54,348 nt of DNA from an uncultured Marinobacter sp. (GCA_913057975.1 CAJXOQ010000006.1:1-54348), one strand, 5' to 3'; counted from the first letter of the stretch, positions 33,359 through 42,166 are shown. Numbers and translations are program-made. Notes: a model not told the origin generated them from the letters alone.

Positions 33359-34012
33359 CTACACCTGTTTTCGTCCCAGGATCGACCAGTAACAGTTCAT
33401 GTTCAGCAGCTTGAAATGCTTTTTCTCGGTGACGTGCAGGCCGAGGCGCTGCATGTGTTCGGGGTAGTTGTAAATCTTGTGGAAGGCGTTGTTGGCGAAC
33501 AGCCAGAAGATGAAAACGGCCATGTACCAGTACACCTTCTTGAACAGGCGGGCCACAATGTTGCCGGTGGGGTAGCTGAAGTCGCCCACAACGACCCTGG
33601 CGTCAGCCTTACCCAGACGGATCAGATGCTCCAGCACCCGTACCATCATGTCTTCGTCAAACACATTGAGGAAAAAGTTGGCGACCACCATGTCGTACTG
33701 TTCGAATTCATCGACCTTCATGATGTCGCTGTGAATTCGGCGGATGGTCAGGTGTGGCGCCTCTTTCTGCTGGGCTTCGGCAAACTTGCGTAGCATGGTC
33801 TCGGAAAGGTCCACCACGGTCACGTCCGCGCCCAGTTCTGCGGCACGGATCGCGTCACGGCCATGGCCCACGCCTGCAAACAGGATGCGGGCGCCGGGCT
33901 TGACGGTTTCCACATCGAGCATGGCGGTCTTGCAGCGGTGAATGTTCTTGCCGCTGTAGAGGTTGCTCAGAAAATCGTATACCGGGCCAATGTATTTGTA
34001 TTTATCGCGCAT
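33359..34012 (-). CDS. Class I SAM-dependent methyltransferase, UbiE-like
   Basis: A 217-residue methyltransferase. The SAM-binding loop is ILFAGVGHGRDAIRAAELG (about 42-60), with VTVVDLSETML as the acidic loop and VVANFFLNVFDE as motif post I. A hydrophobic stretch (VYWYMAVFIFWLFANN, about 160-175) suggests membrane association, fitting a lipid or quinone substrate. The ATG at 34012 (MRDKYKYIGPVYDFLS) is chosen because that sequence is the usual start of the fold; the frame is open to 34186 but reads poorly. It precedes the DUF2156 gene by 49 nt, and the pair probably acts in one pathway. Confidence 0.82.
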   Translation of the reverse strand: MRDKYKYIGPVYDFLSNLYSGKNIHRCKTAMLDVETVKPGARILFAGVGHGRDAIRAAELGADVTVVDLSETMLRKFAEAQQKEAPHLTIRRIHSDIMKVDEFEQYDMVVANFFLNVFDEDMMVRVLEHLIRLGKADARVVVGDFSYPTGNIVARLFKKVYWYMAVFIFWLFANNAFHKIYNYPEHMQRLGLHVTEKKHFKLLNMNCYWSILGRKQV

Positions 34013-34068
34013 GGTGACTTCTGCCTGTCCATATCCTGGGGATGCTTCCGTTCTTTTTGTGATTGTTG

Positions 34069-34105
34069 ATTCACCATCAGGTGAATTGAAGGAAGCGCCT
34101 GATGG
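34069..34105 (-). promoter_or_regulatory. Palindrome with two alternative hairpins upstream of the methyltransferase
   Basis: ATTCACC (34069-34075) and GGTGAAT (34080-34086) form a perfect 7-bp palindrome with a 4-base centre. The overlapping CCATCAGG (34074-34081) can instead pair with CCTGATGG (34098-34105). The two pairings exclude each other. It could be a repressor operator or a leader RNA switch about 57 nt before the start codon. Confidence 0.4.
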
Positions 34106-34251
34106 ATTTGAGCTTAGAGAAGCCGGTGGGGGAATTATGTGCAGTACCGCGCATTTCCAGATACATAACGTAACGAACAGCAACACTTTGCAAACCAGAT
34201 CAACATTTTAGATCTGACTGTCCGACAATGGAGTATCGATAATGCGGGAGG

Positions 34252-36453
34252 TTAGAAGGCGACGGCGCGCGCCGGAGTATGTCCGAGGGTTTTGCCGATG
34301 ACGTCTGCAGGCCGTGCAGGGCCGTAGAAGAACCCCTGAACCTGATGGCATCCCAGGCTTTTGAGGTAGGTGAGCTGTTCGTCCGTTTCCACGCCCTCCG
34401 CCACGATCTGAAGTTTCAGTCCATGGGCCATGGCGACAATGGCGTTTACAATACAGGCACCATCTTCGCCTCTGCGAATGGCTTTGACGAAGGACTGATC
34501 GACTTTCAGGGTGTGAATGGGCAGCCGGTGAATGTAATTCAGGGAGGAGTAGCCAGTGCCGAAATCATCAATGGCAATTCTGACGCCAAATGACGCTAAT
34601 TCCCGGAGTTTCTGGCTGATCTGCTCAAGATCGTTCATGATCACGTTTTCAGTGATCTCGATTTCCAGGTTTTGGGGCGGGAAGCCGTGGGCCTGGAGTT
34701 GAGTCATCAGAGTTTCTACAAACCTTGGGTGCTCCACCTGGGCCGGGGACAGGTTTACGGCCAGCCGCAGGTCGCTGTGTCCTTCCCGAATCCACTGGCC
34801 GACATCGTGGCAGGCCTGGTCGAGTACGCATTCGCTGAGTTTGGCAATGAGTTTGGTTTCTTCCGCCAGTGGCAGGAAGTCCCGCGGATAGAGCAACCCT
34901 CTTTCCGGGTGTTGCCAGCGGACCAGCGCTTCCAAACCCACCACACGATTGCTCGAGGAACAGACCTGCGGCTGGTAAAACACTCGCAACTCATCGCGCT
35001 CCAGCGCCATCCGCAGGTCCCTTTCCAGGCTCAGGCGGTTGGCAGTGTCAATGCTCATGCTCTCCGAGTAGAAGCGGTAGCCATCCTTGCCCCGTGCTTT
35101 GACGTGATACATGGCAATGTCGGCATTCTGGATCAGTTGATCCATGGATTTACCGGCTTCCGGATAGGTGGCGATGCCGATACTCACACCCACGAAAACT
35201 TCGTGTTCGCCCAGTTGGAAAGGCGCGCGCAGGGCCTTGATCAGCTTCTTTGAAATCTGTCGTGCGTCCTCGTAGCCGTGGATCGACGGCAACAGTAGCG
35301 TGAATTCATCGCCACCGAAGCGTGACAGGGTGTCCCCCTTGCGCAGACATCGTTCCAGTCGTTGGGTGACCGCCTGCAGCAGGCGGTCACCCATAGCATG
35401 TCCCAGTGTATCGTTGATGACCTTGAAGCGGTCGAGGTCCAGGAACATCACCGCCAGTTTCTGCTCACTGCGACGGGCGTGGGTAATGGCCAGGTCGAGC
35501 CGGTCCTTGAACAGGGCGCGGTTTGGGAGTCGGGTCAGCAAGTCGTGGTAGGCCTGGAAGTTGATAAAGGCTTCCGCTTCCTTTCGCTCGGTCACATCGC
35601 GGGCAGTGCCGTAGTAGCGTGCTTCACGACCATTGTACGTTCCGTCGTCATTATTGGTGTGGGGCCAGGTTTCCGGGTCAATCGGAAACGCGGTAATTTC
35701 GAAGTGGCGGGTCGCCTTGCGGCTGCCTCGCGTCTTGAGGCGAACCTCCAGTGTCCTCGGATTGTCTGCGGTGATGTTCGGGCCTTTCAGTGCGTACGTA
35801 CCCCGGGCAATGTCCCGGTCATCCAGTATCTGGCGAAAGTGACGTCCACAGAGTTCGGCGGGCTGGTAACCGAGCAGGCTCTCGATCTTGCTGTTCACAA
35901 AACAGAAATGCCCTTCGCCATCGAGCATGAAAACGATATCGGGTGAGCTGTTGACGATGTAGCGATGCAGTTCCTCGGATTTTTCCAGGCGCATTCGGAT
36001 GTGCTCATGGGCACGAAGCAGTGAACGCTTGCCAAGTACGCCGTCGACCGTTGCCAGCAGTTCTTCCGGGTCGAACGGTTTGCGGATATAGTCCAGTGCC
36101 CCCCTGCGCAGGGCGCGGCTGACGGAACTGAAGGAGCTTTCACCACTTACGACAATCACGCCACATTCGGGTTGCCTCGACGACAGACGCTCCATCACTC
36201 CGAAGCCATCCACATCTGGCATGCGAAGATCCAGCATCGCCAGGTCAAACAATTCGGTCTCAAGGATGCGACAGGCCATGCGCCCACCTTCCGCTTCGGT
36301 GACCTCGTACCCCTTGCTTCTGAGCAGTGAAGCAAGGCCGGAAAGCAGTCTCGGATCATCGTCGACGACCAGGATGCGCGCCTTTCCTTCGTCGTCGTAA
36401 GTCCACTCGGTGCTCGCAGGTTTCATGTCAGTAGCCCGTCGTTTCTTCGTCAT
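34252..36453 (-). CDS. Response regulator with PAS-GGDEF-EAL output
   Basis: A 733-residue cytoplasmic regulator. A receiver domain (about 25-140) has the phospho-acceptor Asp75 in LAMLDLRMPDVDG and the conserved KPF lysine. Then come PAS (about 165-290), GGDEF (signature 380-384 in RFGGDEF, with inhibitory RxxD as RKGD) and EAL (signature 508-510 in GLEALVRW, with DDFGTGYSSL and AEGVETDEQL). Both catalytic signatures are canonical, so synthesis and breakdown of c-di-GMP are both possible. Its ATG overlaps the stop of the upstream HDOD-kinase gene by 4 nt (ATGA), making that kinase the likely phosphodonor. Confidence 0.93.
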   Translation of the reverse strand: MTKKRRATDMKPASTEWTYDDEGKARILVVDDDPRLLSGLASLLRSKGYEVTEAEGGRMACRILETELFDLAMLDLRMPDVDGFGVMERLSSRQPECGVIVVSGESSFSSVSRALRRGALDYIRKPFDPEELLATVDGVLGKRSLLRAHEHIRMRLEKSEELHRYIVNSSPDIVFMLDGEGHFCFVNSKIESLLGYQPAELCGRHFRQILDDRDIARGTYALKGPNITADNPRTLEVRLKTRGSRKATRHFEITAFPIDPETWPHTNNDDGTYNGREARYYGTARDVTERKEAEAFINFQAYHDLLTRLPNRALFKDRLDLAITHARRSEQKLAVMFLDLDRFKVINDTLGHAMGDRLLQAVTQRLERCLRKGDTLSRFGGDEFTLLLPSIHGYEDARQISKKLIKALRAPFQLGEHEVFVGVSIGIATYPEAGKSMDQLIQNADIAMYHVKARGKDGYRFYSESMSIDTANRLSLERDLRMALERDELRVFYQPQVCSSSNRVVGLEALVRWQHPERGLLYPRDFLPLAEETKLIAKLSECVLDQACHDVGQWIREGHSDLRLAVNLSPAQVEHPRFVETLMTQLQAHGFPPQNLEIEITENVIMNDLEQISQKLRELASFGVRIAIDDFGTGYSSLNYIHRLPIHTLKVDQSFVKAIRRGEDGACIVNAIVAMAHGLKLQIVAEGVETDEQLTYLKSLGCHQVQGFFYGPARPADVIGKTLGHTPARAVAF

Positions 36454-38426
36454 TTTTCATCGTTTTTTTTATTTGCCGCCGCGGGAAACAGTATTCGGAA
36501 TGCTGTCCCTCCGCGTCCCGTGCGGCAACTAATGATGCCCTCCATGTCATCAATCAACTGTTTAACCACGCTCAGACCAAGACCGCTGTGGTCCTTGCCC
36601 TTGGTGGATTGAACCGGTGAAAACAGGTGTTTGCGGACCTCGTCGGGAATTCCATTGCCGGTGTCCGCCACTTCCAGTTCCACCCAGGTCTTTCCGCTTT
36701 GCCAGACCGGTGCCAGCGTGTGAATAGCCACTTCGCCGCCGTCAACGAGACATTCTGCCGCATTACGGACCAGGTTGATAACCACCTGACGGATGACCGC
36801 GCCGGGCACGGTAACGTCGGTGGGGTCCTCGCACAGATCCAGCTCCAGTGCTCTGTCGCCGCCGCTGAACAGACTGTCTTCCAGCAAGTCCCGCAGAATT
36901 CTCAGTTCGTCATTAAGATTGCAGGCGCCGGTAGGGTTCGCTGAATCATGGCTCGGAGCCCGGCTGATCTGCAACAGGAGGTCCCCTGCGCGATCGAGCT
37001 CGTCACGTATGACGTCCAGCTCGCCCTGCACTTCGTCATCATCCAGCCGGTTCCGCAGTTGATAGATATATTGCCGGATAATGGTAAGCGGGTTGCTCAC
37101 TTCATGGACCTGGCGACGAATGGCCTGTCGGGCCAGTTCGGCTTCCATACCGTCCTGGGTAGTGCTCCTGGGCTGCGTGGCGGTGACGGCGTCAGACAGT
37201 TTTGCGCCGAACAGGCGACCGATTTCTTCTGTCTGGCCAGAGCTTTCATGGTCAGTACCGACGACAAATACGCCTGCACATGGATCTTCCCCGCGTACGG
37301 GAATAGCTACCAGAGAAGGCGTTTTCAAGAGCGAAAGCAACTGGCGGTCCAGTACTGTCGGTGAGCGATGATCGAGGCACAGAACGCTGCCGCTGCTGCA
37401 GGCCTCGGTCAGCACGCTGGTAGCTGCTCCAATGGCAACCGTGAGATCAGGGATCTGACCAGTGCTGGCGGATAGCAGCGTCAGCCCGTCCCCGGCCTGG
37501 CCAAAATAGAGTGCCGGAAGGCCGGTGATCAGTGTCAGGCTGGTGACGGTTGCGGCTAGACTCTCCTGGGCACTGCCGCGAATCGGCGACAGTTCCAACG
37601 CCTGGCTGGCCATGGCCTGTTTCAGTATGGTCTGTTTGAGTTTGTCGTTGGAATGGCGGGCGTCGTAGTCTTCCGAAAGCGGAATGCCCAGCGATTCGGC
37701 CACGCCGCTCACTTCCTGGTCGATCCTGCGGTTGATTTCTCGCGTGAGTTCTTCATTGAGGCCAAAAATGGTCCCCGCTGCCGCAATGCCCACCGCGTCC
37801 GAAAGCGCCAGGCGTGTTGCCAGGCTAATCAGTTTGACCAGGTGTCCGGCATCTCGTACTTCCGTTGGCATGGCCTGTTGGTAGCGCATAGCGTCAACTG
37901 CCATGGGGCCCAGGCCCCATGAATCGACCAGTTCGGCAGCAATATCGGACTGGTGGTCAAAGTAGTATTGCTGGGTCTCTCCAGGCGGGGTTTTCAGTGC
38001 GATCAGCTCGCCCACATTGTGCAGCATTCCCAGCATGAACGCCTGGTCGGGTTCGGGGTAGCGCGTCAGTGCTGCCAGGGCCCTGGCTGTCAGAGCGGTA
38101 GTCAGCGAATGGCGCCAGAAGTCCCGTAGCTGTTGCCACTGGTCTGCCCCGAGTTCGTAGAGGAGCTGGCGCAGTGCCGCAGTCAGAACCAGAGTATGGA
38201 AGCGTCGTGTTCCCAGCCTGAGCAGCGCCTGGTCAATGGAGCGTATTTGCGAGGTGGGGCCATACAATGCTGAGTTGGCCAGGGCGAGAACACGAGTGAC
38301 CAGAGCGGTGTCGGCAGAAACAATATCGCTTATTCGGCGATAATTTTCGTCCTGATGACAGGCTTCAAGCGCCCTAAGGGTAACCTCCGGGAGACTCGGT
38401 AGCTGTATGTCAGGGGCAATCAGCAT
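36450..38426 (-). CDS. HDOD-domain histidine kinase
   Basis: A 658-residue cytoplasmic kinase with no membrane helix. An HDOD domain (about 8-210: LPSLPEVTLRALEAC, ISADTALVTRVLALAN-type sequence, MLGMLHNVGELIAL) is followed by a GAF-like region (about 275-405). A HisKA-like helix follows with His441 in RRQVHEVSNPLTII, then HATPase (NLVRNAAECL, DTGNGIPDEV, GLGLSVVKQL). HDOD at the N-terminus of a kinase is uncommon. It is translated just before the receiver-GGDEF-EAL gene with a 4-nt overlap, so the two form a likely cognate system. The signal sensed is unknown. Confidence 0.9.
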   Translation of the reverse strand: MLIAPDIQLPSLPEVTLRALEACHQDENYRRISDIVSADTALVTRVLALANSALYGPTSQIRSIDQALLRLGTRRFHTLVLTAALRQLLYELGADQWQQLRDFWRHSLTTALTARALAALTRYPEPDQAFMLGMLHNVGELIALKTPPGETQQYYFDHQSDIAAELVDSWGLGPMAVDAMRYQQAMPTEVRDAGHLVKLISLATRLALSDAVGIAAAGTIFGLNEELTREINRRIDQEVSGVAESLGIPLSEDYDARHSNDKLKQTILKQAMASQALELSPIRGSAQESLAATVTSLTLITGLPALYFGQAGDGLTLLSASTGQIPDLTVAIGAATSVLTEACSSGSVLCLDHRSPTVLDRQLLSLLKTPSLVAIPVRGEDPCAGVFVVGTDHESSGQTEEIGRLFGAKLSDAVTATQPRSTTQDGMEAELARQAIRRQVHEVSNPLTIIRQYIYQLRNRLDDDEVQGELDVIRDELDRAGDLLLQISRAPSHDSANPTGACNLNDELRILRDLLEDSLFSGGDRALELDLCEDPTDVTVPGAVIRQVVINLVRNAAECLVDGGEVAIHTLAPVWQSGKTWVELEVADTGNGIPDEVRKHLFSPVQSTKGKDHSGLGLSVVKQLIDDMEGIISCRTGRGGTAFRILFPAAANKKNDEK

Positions 38427-38746
38427 AGGCCTGCCTGTATAACGCGCCAGATATTGTCGTTAGTATCTGACGACTTGTTCATAAATACTAACCCGATGGA
38501 GCTTAGACAATAAGCTGCGTTTATTAAACAGTTATTGGTCCTTTTTTAAGCAGAGTATTACCTGTGTTGGGATGTGTGTAAACTTTTTACAGGTTAAATG
38601 TCGCAAAACCGTCCATTATCGGGCATGCAACCCGCCTCTTTTTGTCTACAGTTAGAACTCCGTCCGGGTTACACTTTGACACAGTACTCAAATTTCACCC
38701 GGATTACATGTCAGTCGACGGACAAGACAGCGCCTACTAAGCATTC
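38427..38746. other. Palindrome-rich divergent intergenic region
   Basis: These 320 bp separate the HDOD-kinase (minus) from the MinD-like gene (plus) and contain no convincing gene. The kinase side holds three inverted repeats: CAGATA-N10-TATCTG (38448-38469), TTAGTAT-N18-ATACTAA (38460-38491) and AGCTTA-N5-TAAGCT (38500-38516). On the other side, a perfect TTGACA (38676-38681) reads toward the MinD-like gene, but no matching -10 is seen at 16-18 bp. The region is AT-rich relative to its surroundings. Confidence 0.6.
38482..38510 (-). promoter_or_regulatory. Candidate promoter of the HDOD-kinase operon
   Basis: On the minus strand TTGTCT (38505-38510) is followed after 17 bp by TATTTA (38482-38487). 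The -10 overlaps one arm of the inverted repeat 38460-38491, and the -35 lies within the palindrome 38500-38516, which suggests repressor control. Hexamer matches are modest. Confidence 0.35.
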
Positions 38747-40075
38747 ATGACCGACTCCCGCACTTCCAGGCATATTCCGAAGCAACCCAGAACACTGGCG
38801 ATTACCGGTGGCAAGGGTGGCGTCGGAAAAACATCGGTGGCACTGAACCTTTCCCTGACCCTTGCGCGAGAGGGTTACAGAGTATTGTTGCTGGATGGTG
38901 ACACGGATCTGGCTAATGTCAGTATCATGCTGGGCCGGTATCCGGAACGCACCCTGGCCAACGTAATGGCCAATGAGTGCTCCCTCCGCGATGTAATCAT
39001 GGAATCGGAGTGGGGGCTGCACATCATTCCCGGCGCCTCCGGGGTCGAGCAATGTGTCGACATGGCTGCTGAAGAAAGTCTCCGTGTTCTCAAAGCGTTG
39101 TCGAGGCTGGAGAAACATTACGACTACGTGATCACAGACACGGCCTCCGGCTTGCAGAAGACCGGCATGCACATGATTGCGGCGGCGGAACTGGCCTGCG
39201 TCGTGGTCACGCCAGACCCCGCATCGCTGACCGATGCCTTCTCCCTGATCAAACTGCTGATTCGCCGTGGCTACCGAAGGACGCCGAGCGTGTTGGTGAA
39301 CATGGCCCAGGGTGCAAGTCAGGCTCGATCCGTGTTTCAGCGCCTTGATGCCGCTGCGGTGCGACACCTGGGGTTGCAGTTGCATTACCTGGGTGCGATC
39401 TGGCGTGACGAAACTCTGCGCCAGTCGGTGATGAATCAGCGCCCGGTGGCATTGATGCGGGCTTCCGACCCGTCCACCCGCCAGTTCCGCACATTGGCCG
39501 ACATGTTGAATGTGCGGCTGCGCCAGTTGCCGCCGCGCAAGGCCGGGATTGCCGCCTATTGGCATCGGGTCTCCTCCAGCCCAGCGGAAACAGGGGCATC
39601 AGATACAGATCGCTCAGCGGGCAGCGAGCAACCACGGGCACCGGTGGACCCAGCCCAGGAATGCAAACGACTGACCGCGGAACTCGGCAAGATACTGGCA
39701 GGCAGCGATGAAAAGCCGCTGCTGCGTTATGAGGCGTTCCAGGGACTTTTTGCACTGTTGGGGCGCAAAATGGATGCAGATACCATTGAGATTGTCCAGA
39801 CCGGTTTAGCTTCACTCAATTGGGAAAAGCTGGAAAACGAGCAAAGAGAGCATATGGCGACCCATCTTCGCCACCTTGCCGCAGAAGTTGATCCTGCGGC
39901 AGTTCCTCGCAAGTCGGAACCAATAGCAAACAGGCCAGAGCGGGAACCGTACTATGATCGTATCAGCTTTGGTGAGCAGAGCCGGTTGATCCGAGCACTT
40001 AAGGAACAACCGTCTAATATCTCCCTGGACCAGCTTCTGCGCTCGCTGGCGGACACCGACAAGAACGGTTTCTGA
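38747..40075 (+). CDS. MinD/FleN-like P-loop ATPase with long C-terminal extension
   Basis: A 442-residue ParA/MinD-family ATPase. The N-terminal domain (about 15-270) has the deviant Walker A GGKGGVGKTS (residues 22-31), the DGDTDLANVSIMLG switch loop and the VITDTASGL Walker B. The best resemblance is to FleN/FlhG, which counts flagella and restrains FleQ. FlhG-type proteins are about 270-300 residues. Here residues from about 275 form an extra region with a Ser/Pro/Asp linker and two helical segments (about 305-380 and 405-440). There are no flagellar genes nearby. It sits between a c-di-GMP operon and the wax-ester reductase gene, so its role could be in either or neither. Confidence 0.8.
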   Translation: MTDSRTSRHIPKQPRTLAITGGKGGVGKTSVALNLSLTLAREGYRVLLLDGDTDLANVSIMLGRYPERTLANVMANECSLRDVIMESEWGLHIIPGASGVEQCVDMAAEESLRVLKALSRLEKHYDYVITDTASGLQKTGMHMIAAAELACVVVTPDPASLTDAFSLIKLLIRRGYRRTPSVLVNMAQGASQARSVFQRLDAAAVRHLGLQLHYLGAIWRDETLRQSVMNQRPVALMRASDPSTRQFRTLADMLNVRLRQLPPRKAGIAAYWHRVSSSPAETGASDTDRSAGSEQPRAPVDPAQECKRLTAELGKILAGSDEKPLLRYEAFQGLFALLGRKMDADTIEIVQTGLASLNWEKLENEQREHMATHLRHLAAEVDPAAVPRKSEPIANRPEREPYYDRISFGEQSRLIRALKEQPSNISLDQLLRSLADTDKNGF

Positions 40076-40228
40076 GCACCTCCTGACCCTTTTTTCTCCA
40101 CTCCTTTTTTTGCATTTAGTCACCTTATTTTATTGTCATTTTATTGATGCGATTTGTAGCGTAACTTTGCTCTATGTCACCGCACTGTCATTCGGTCTGT
40201 GCAAAAATCAGCCTTATCCCCGGAATCG

Positions 40229-40244
40229 TGGCCCGCAAAATGCA
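40229..40244 (+). promoter_or_regulatory. Sigma-54-like -24/-12 element upstream of the fatty acyl reductase
   Basis: TGGCCCG-N4-ATGCA matches the consensus TGGCACG-N4-TTGCA at all but two positions. The essential GG and GC have exactly the right spacing. It would start transcription near 40256, about 70 nt before the ATG. No activator site was identified. Confidence 0.5.
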
Positions 40245-40327
40245 AAGGGTAGGAGGCAGACAGTTTCTAATCTGAAAGCCCACTGCATTTGATGGCTACA
40301 CAGTGAATTTGAGAAGGAGTTCTCGCC

Positions 40328-41866
40328 ATGGCAACACAGCAGCAACAAAACGGAGCGTCAGCGTCCGGTGTTCTTGAGCAACTACGCGGTAAACACGTGT
40401 TGATCACTGGCACTACCGGGTTTCTCGGCAAGGTGGTGCTTGAAAAACTGATTCGTACGGTGCCGGATATTGGCGGAATCCATCTGCTTATCCGTGGCAA
40501 CAAAAGGCATCCAGCCGCACGGGAGCGATTCCTCAATGAAATTGCCAGTTCTTCCGTGTTCGAGCGCCTTAGACACGATGACAACGAGGCATTCGAAACC
40601 TTTCTGGAGGAACGCGTTCACTGCATCACCGGCGAAGTGACTGAATCCCGTTTCGGGCTCACGCCAGAGCGGTTCCGTACCCTTGCCGGGCAGGTCGATG
40701 CATTTATCAACTCGGCAGCCAGCGTAAACTTCCGGGAGGAGCTCGATAAGGCACTGAAGATCAACACCCTGTGCCTCGAGAACGTTGCCGCCCTGGCGGA
40801 ACTCAATAGGACTATGGCGGTGATCCAGGTGTCCACCTGCTACGTCAATGGCAAGAATGCCGGTCAGATCACCGAGTCCGTTATTAAACCGTCGGGCGAG
40901 TCGATCCCCCGCAGTACCGACGGCTACTATGAAATCGAAGAGCTTGTGCATCTGCTACAAGACAAAATTTCCGACGTGAAAGCCCGGTACTCCGGTAAAG
41001 TGCTTGAGAAAAAGCTAGTAGACCTGGGCATCCGTGAGGCCAACAATTATGGCTGGAGCGACACCTACACGTTTACCAAGTGGCTGGGTGAGCAACTCTT
41101 GATGAAAGCCCTTGCCGGGCGCTCACTTACAATTGTTCGCCCCTCCATCATTGAAAGTGCACTGGAAGAGCCCTCTCCGGGATGGATTGAAGGCGTGAAG
41201 GTGGCAGATGCCATTATCCTCGCCTACGCCCGCGAGAAGGTGTCTCTGTTCCCGGGTAAGCGTAGCGGCATTATAGATGTGATCCCGGTGGACCTGGTGG
41301 CCAATAGCATCATCCTGTCCCTGGCAGAAGCCATTTGCGAGCCTGGGCAACGCCGCATCTACCAGTGCTGCAGTGGCAGCTCAAACCCGATTTCGCTGGG
41401 CAAGTTCATTGACTACCTGATGACAGAAGCCAAGTCCAACTACGCCGCGTATGACCAGTTGTTCTATCGTCGACCCACAAAACCGTTTGTAGCGGTCAAT
41501 CGCAAGCTGTTTGATGTTGTGGTTGGCGGCATGCGTGTGCCATTGTCCATTGCAGGCAAGGCATTGAGACTGGCTGGCCAGAACCGTGAGCTGAAGGTCC
41601 TTAAAAACCTTGATACCACCCGTTCACTCGCCACCATCTTTGGTTTCTACACGGCACCGGATTACATCTTCCGTAACGATTCGCTGATGGCCCTGGCTTC
41701 CCGCATGGGTGAACTGGATCGGGTCCTGTTTCCGGTGGATGCACGCCAGATCGACTGGCCGCTATACCTGTGCAAGATCCACCTTGGAGGTCTTAATCGC
41801 TACGCTCTCAAGGAGCGGAAGCTGTACAGCCTGCGGGCCACCCAGACCCGCAAGAAAGCCGCCTGA
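40328..41866 (+). CDS. Alcohol-forming fatty acyl-CoA/ACP reductase
   Basis: A 512-residue NADPH-dependent enzyme that reduces fatty acyl-CoA (or acyl-ACP) through the aldehyde to a fatty alcohol, the alcohol half of wax esters. The Rossmann motif is GTTGFLG (28-34). The SDR-type active site has Tyr247 and Lys251 in YTFTKWLGE, and a sterile/FAR_C domain (about 370-460) follows. The protein closely matches, from memory, the roughly 513-residue reductase characterised from Marinobacter aquaeolei VT8. GAAGGAG lies about 10 nt before the ATG. No wax ester synthase is in the window. It is a single gene, 252 bp after the MinD-like gene. Confidence 0.95.
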   Translation: MATQQQQNGASASGVLEQLRGKHVLITGTTGFLGKVVLEKLIRTVPDIGGIHLLIRGNKRHPAARERFLNEIASSSVFERLRHDDNEAFETFLEERVHCITGEVTESRFGLTPERFRTLAGQVDAFINSAASVNFREELDKALKINTLCLENVAALAELNRTMAVIQVSTCYVNGKNAGQITESVIKPSGESIPRSTDGYYEIEELVHLLQDKISDVKARYSGKVLEKKLVDLGIREANNYGWSDTYTFTKWLGEQLLMKALAGRSLTIVRPSIIESALEEPSPGWIEGVKVADAIILAYAREKVSLFPGKRSGIIDVIPVDLVANSIILSLAEAICEPGQRRIYQCCSGSSNPISLGKFIDYLMTEAKSNYAAYDQLFYRRPTKPFVAVNRKLFDVVVGGMRVPLSIAGKALRLAGQNRELKVLKNLDTTRSLATIFGFYTAPDYIFRNDSLMALASRMGELDRVLFPVDARQIDWPLYLCKIHLGGLNRYALKERKLYSLRATQTRKKAA

Positions 41867-42166
41867 CACCCGGTCAATCGGCTGTCCTTTCTATCCGGCC
41901 CTCCGGTTCCCGGGGGGCGGAACGTTACTTGTTGTTTCCGTTAGCGGGTCTATCCTTTAGGGCAGGCTCCAGAACATAGGGTCACCCCTCGTGAGGACGT
42001 CATTCGGGCTAAAAGTGCTGGCGGATTGGGACGTTAGTCTAATTCATTGTTCACTGGCACGCATGTTGAACTATGGGTATCCGTCTTCAGGGCTTTTTTT
42101 GCCCGTCACGCTCTTTATTAAATAACCGATAATGACAACAGACTCTGACTAATAAGGGGGAGCACA
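41867..42166. other. 300-bp intergenic region upstream of acs
   Basis: No gene is seen here. The 5' part (41880-41930) is GC-rich with short G and C runs but no clean terminator. The 3' part holds the sigma-54-like element at 42055-42070 and the acs ribosome-binding site (AGGGGGAG, about 42154-42161). Sites for the adjacent response regulator may lie here, but I cannot identify them. Confidence 0.55.
42055..42070 (+). promoter_or_regulatory. Sigma-54-like element upstream of acs, with a defect at -12
   Basis: TGGCACG-N4-TTGAA matches the consensus TGGCACG-N4-TTGCA except that the -12 GC reads GA. The mismatch falls on a nearly invariant base, so function is doubtful. It lies about 97 nt before the acs ATG. 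Confidence 0.35.

Noticed and set aside
38676..38681. Perfect TTGACA read as a promoter for the MinD-like gene
   Set aside because: No acceptable -10 hexamer occurs at 16-18 bp; the nearest AT-rich sequence is about 20 bp away, so I only note the hexamer.
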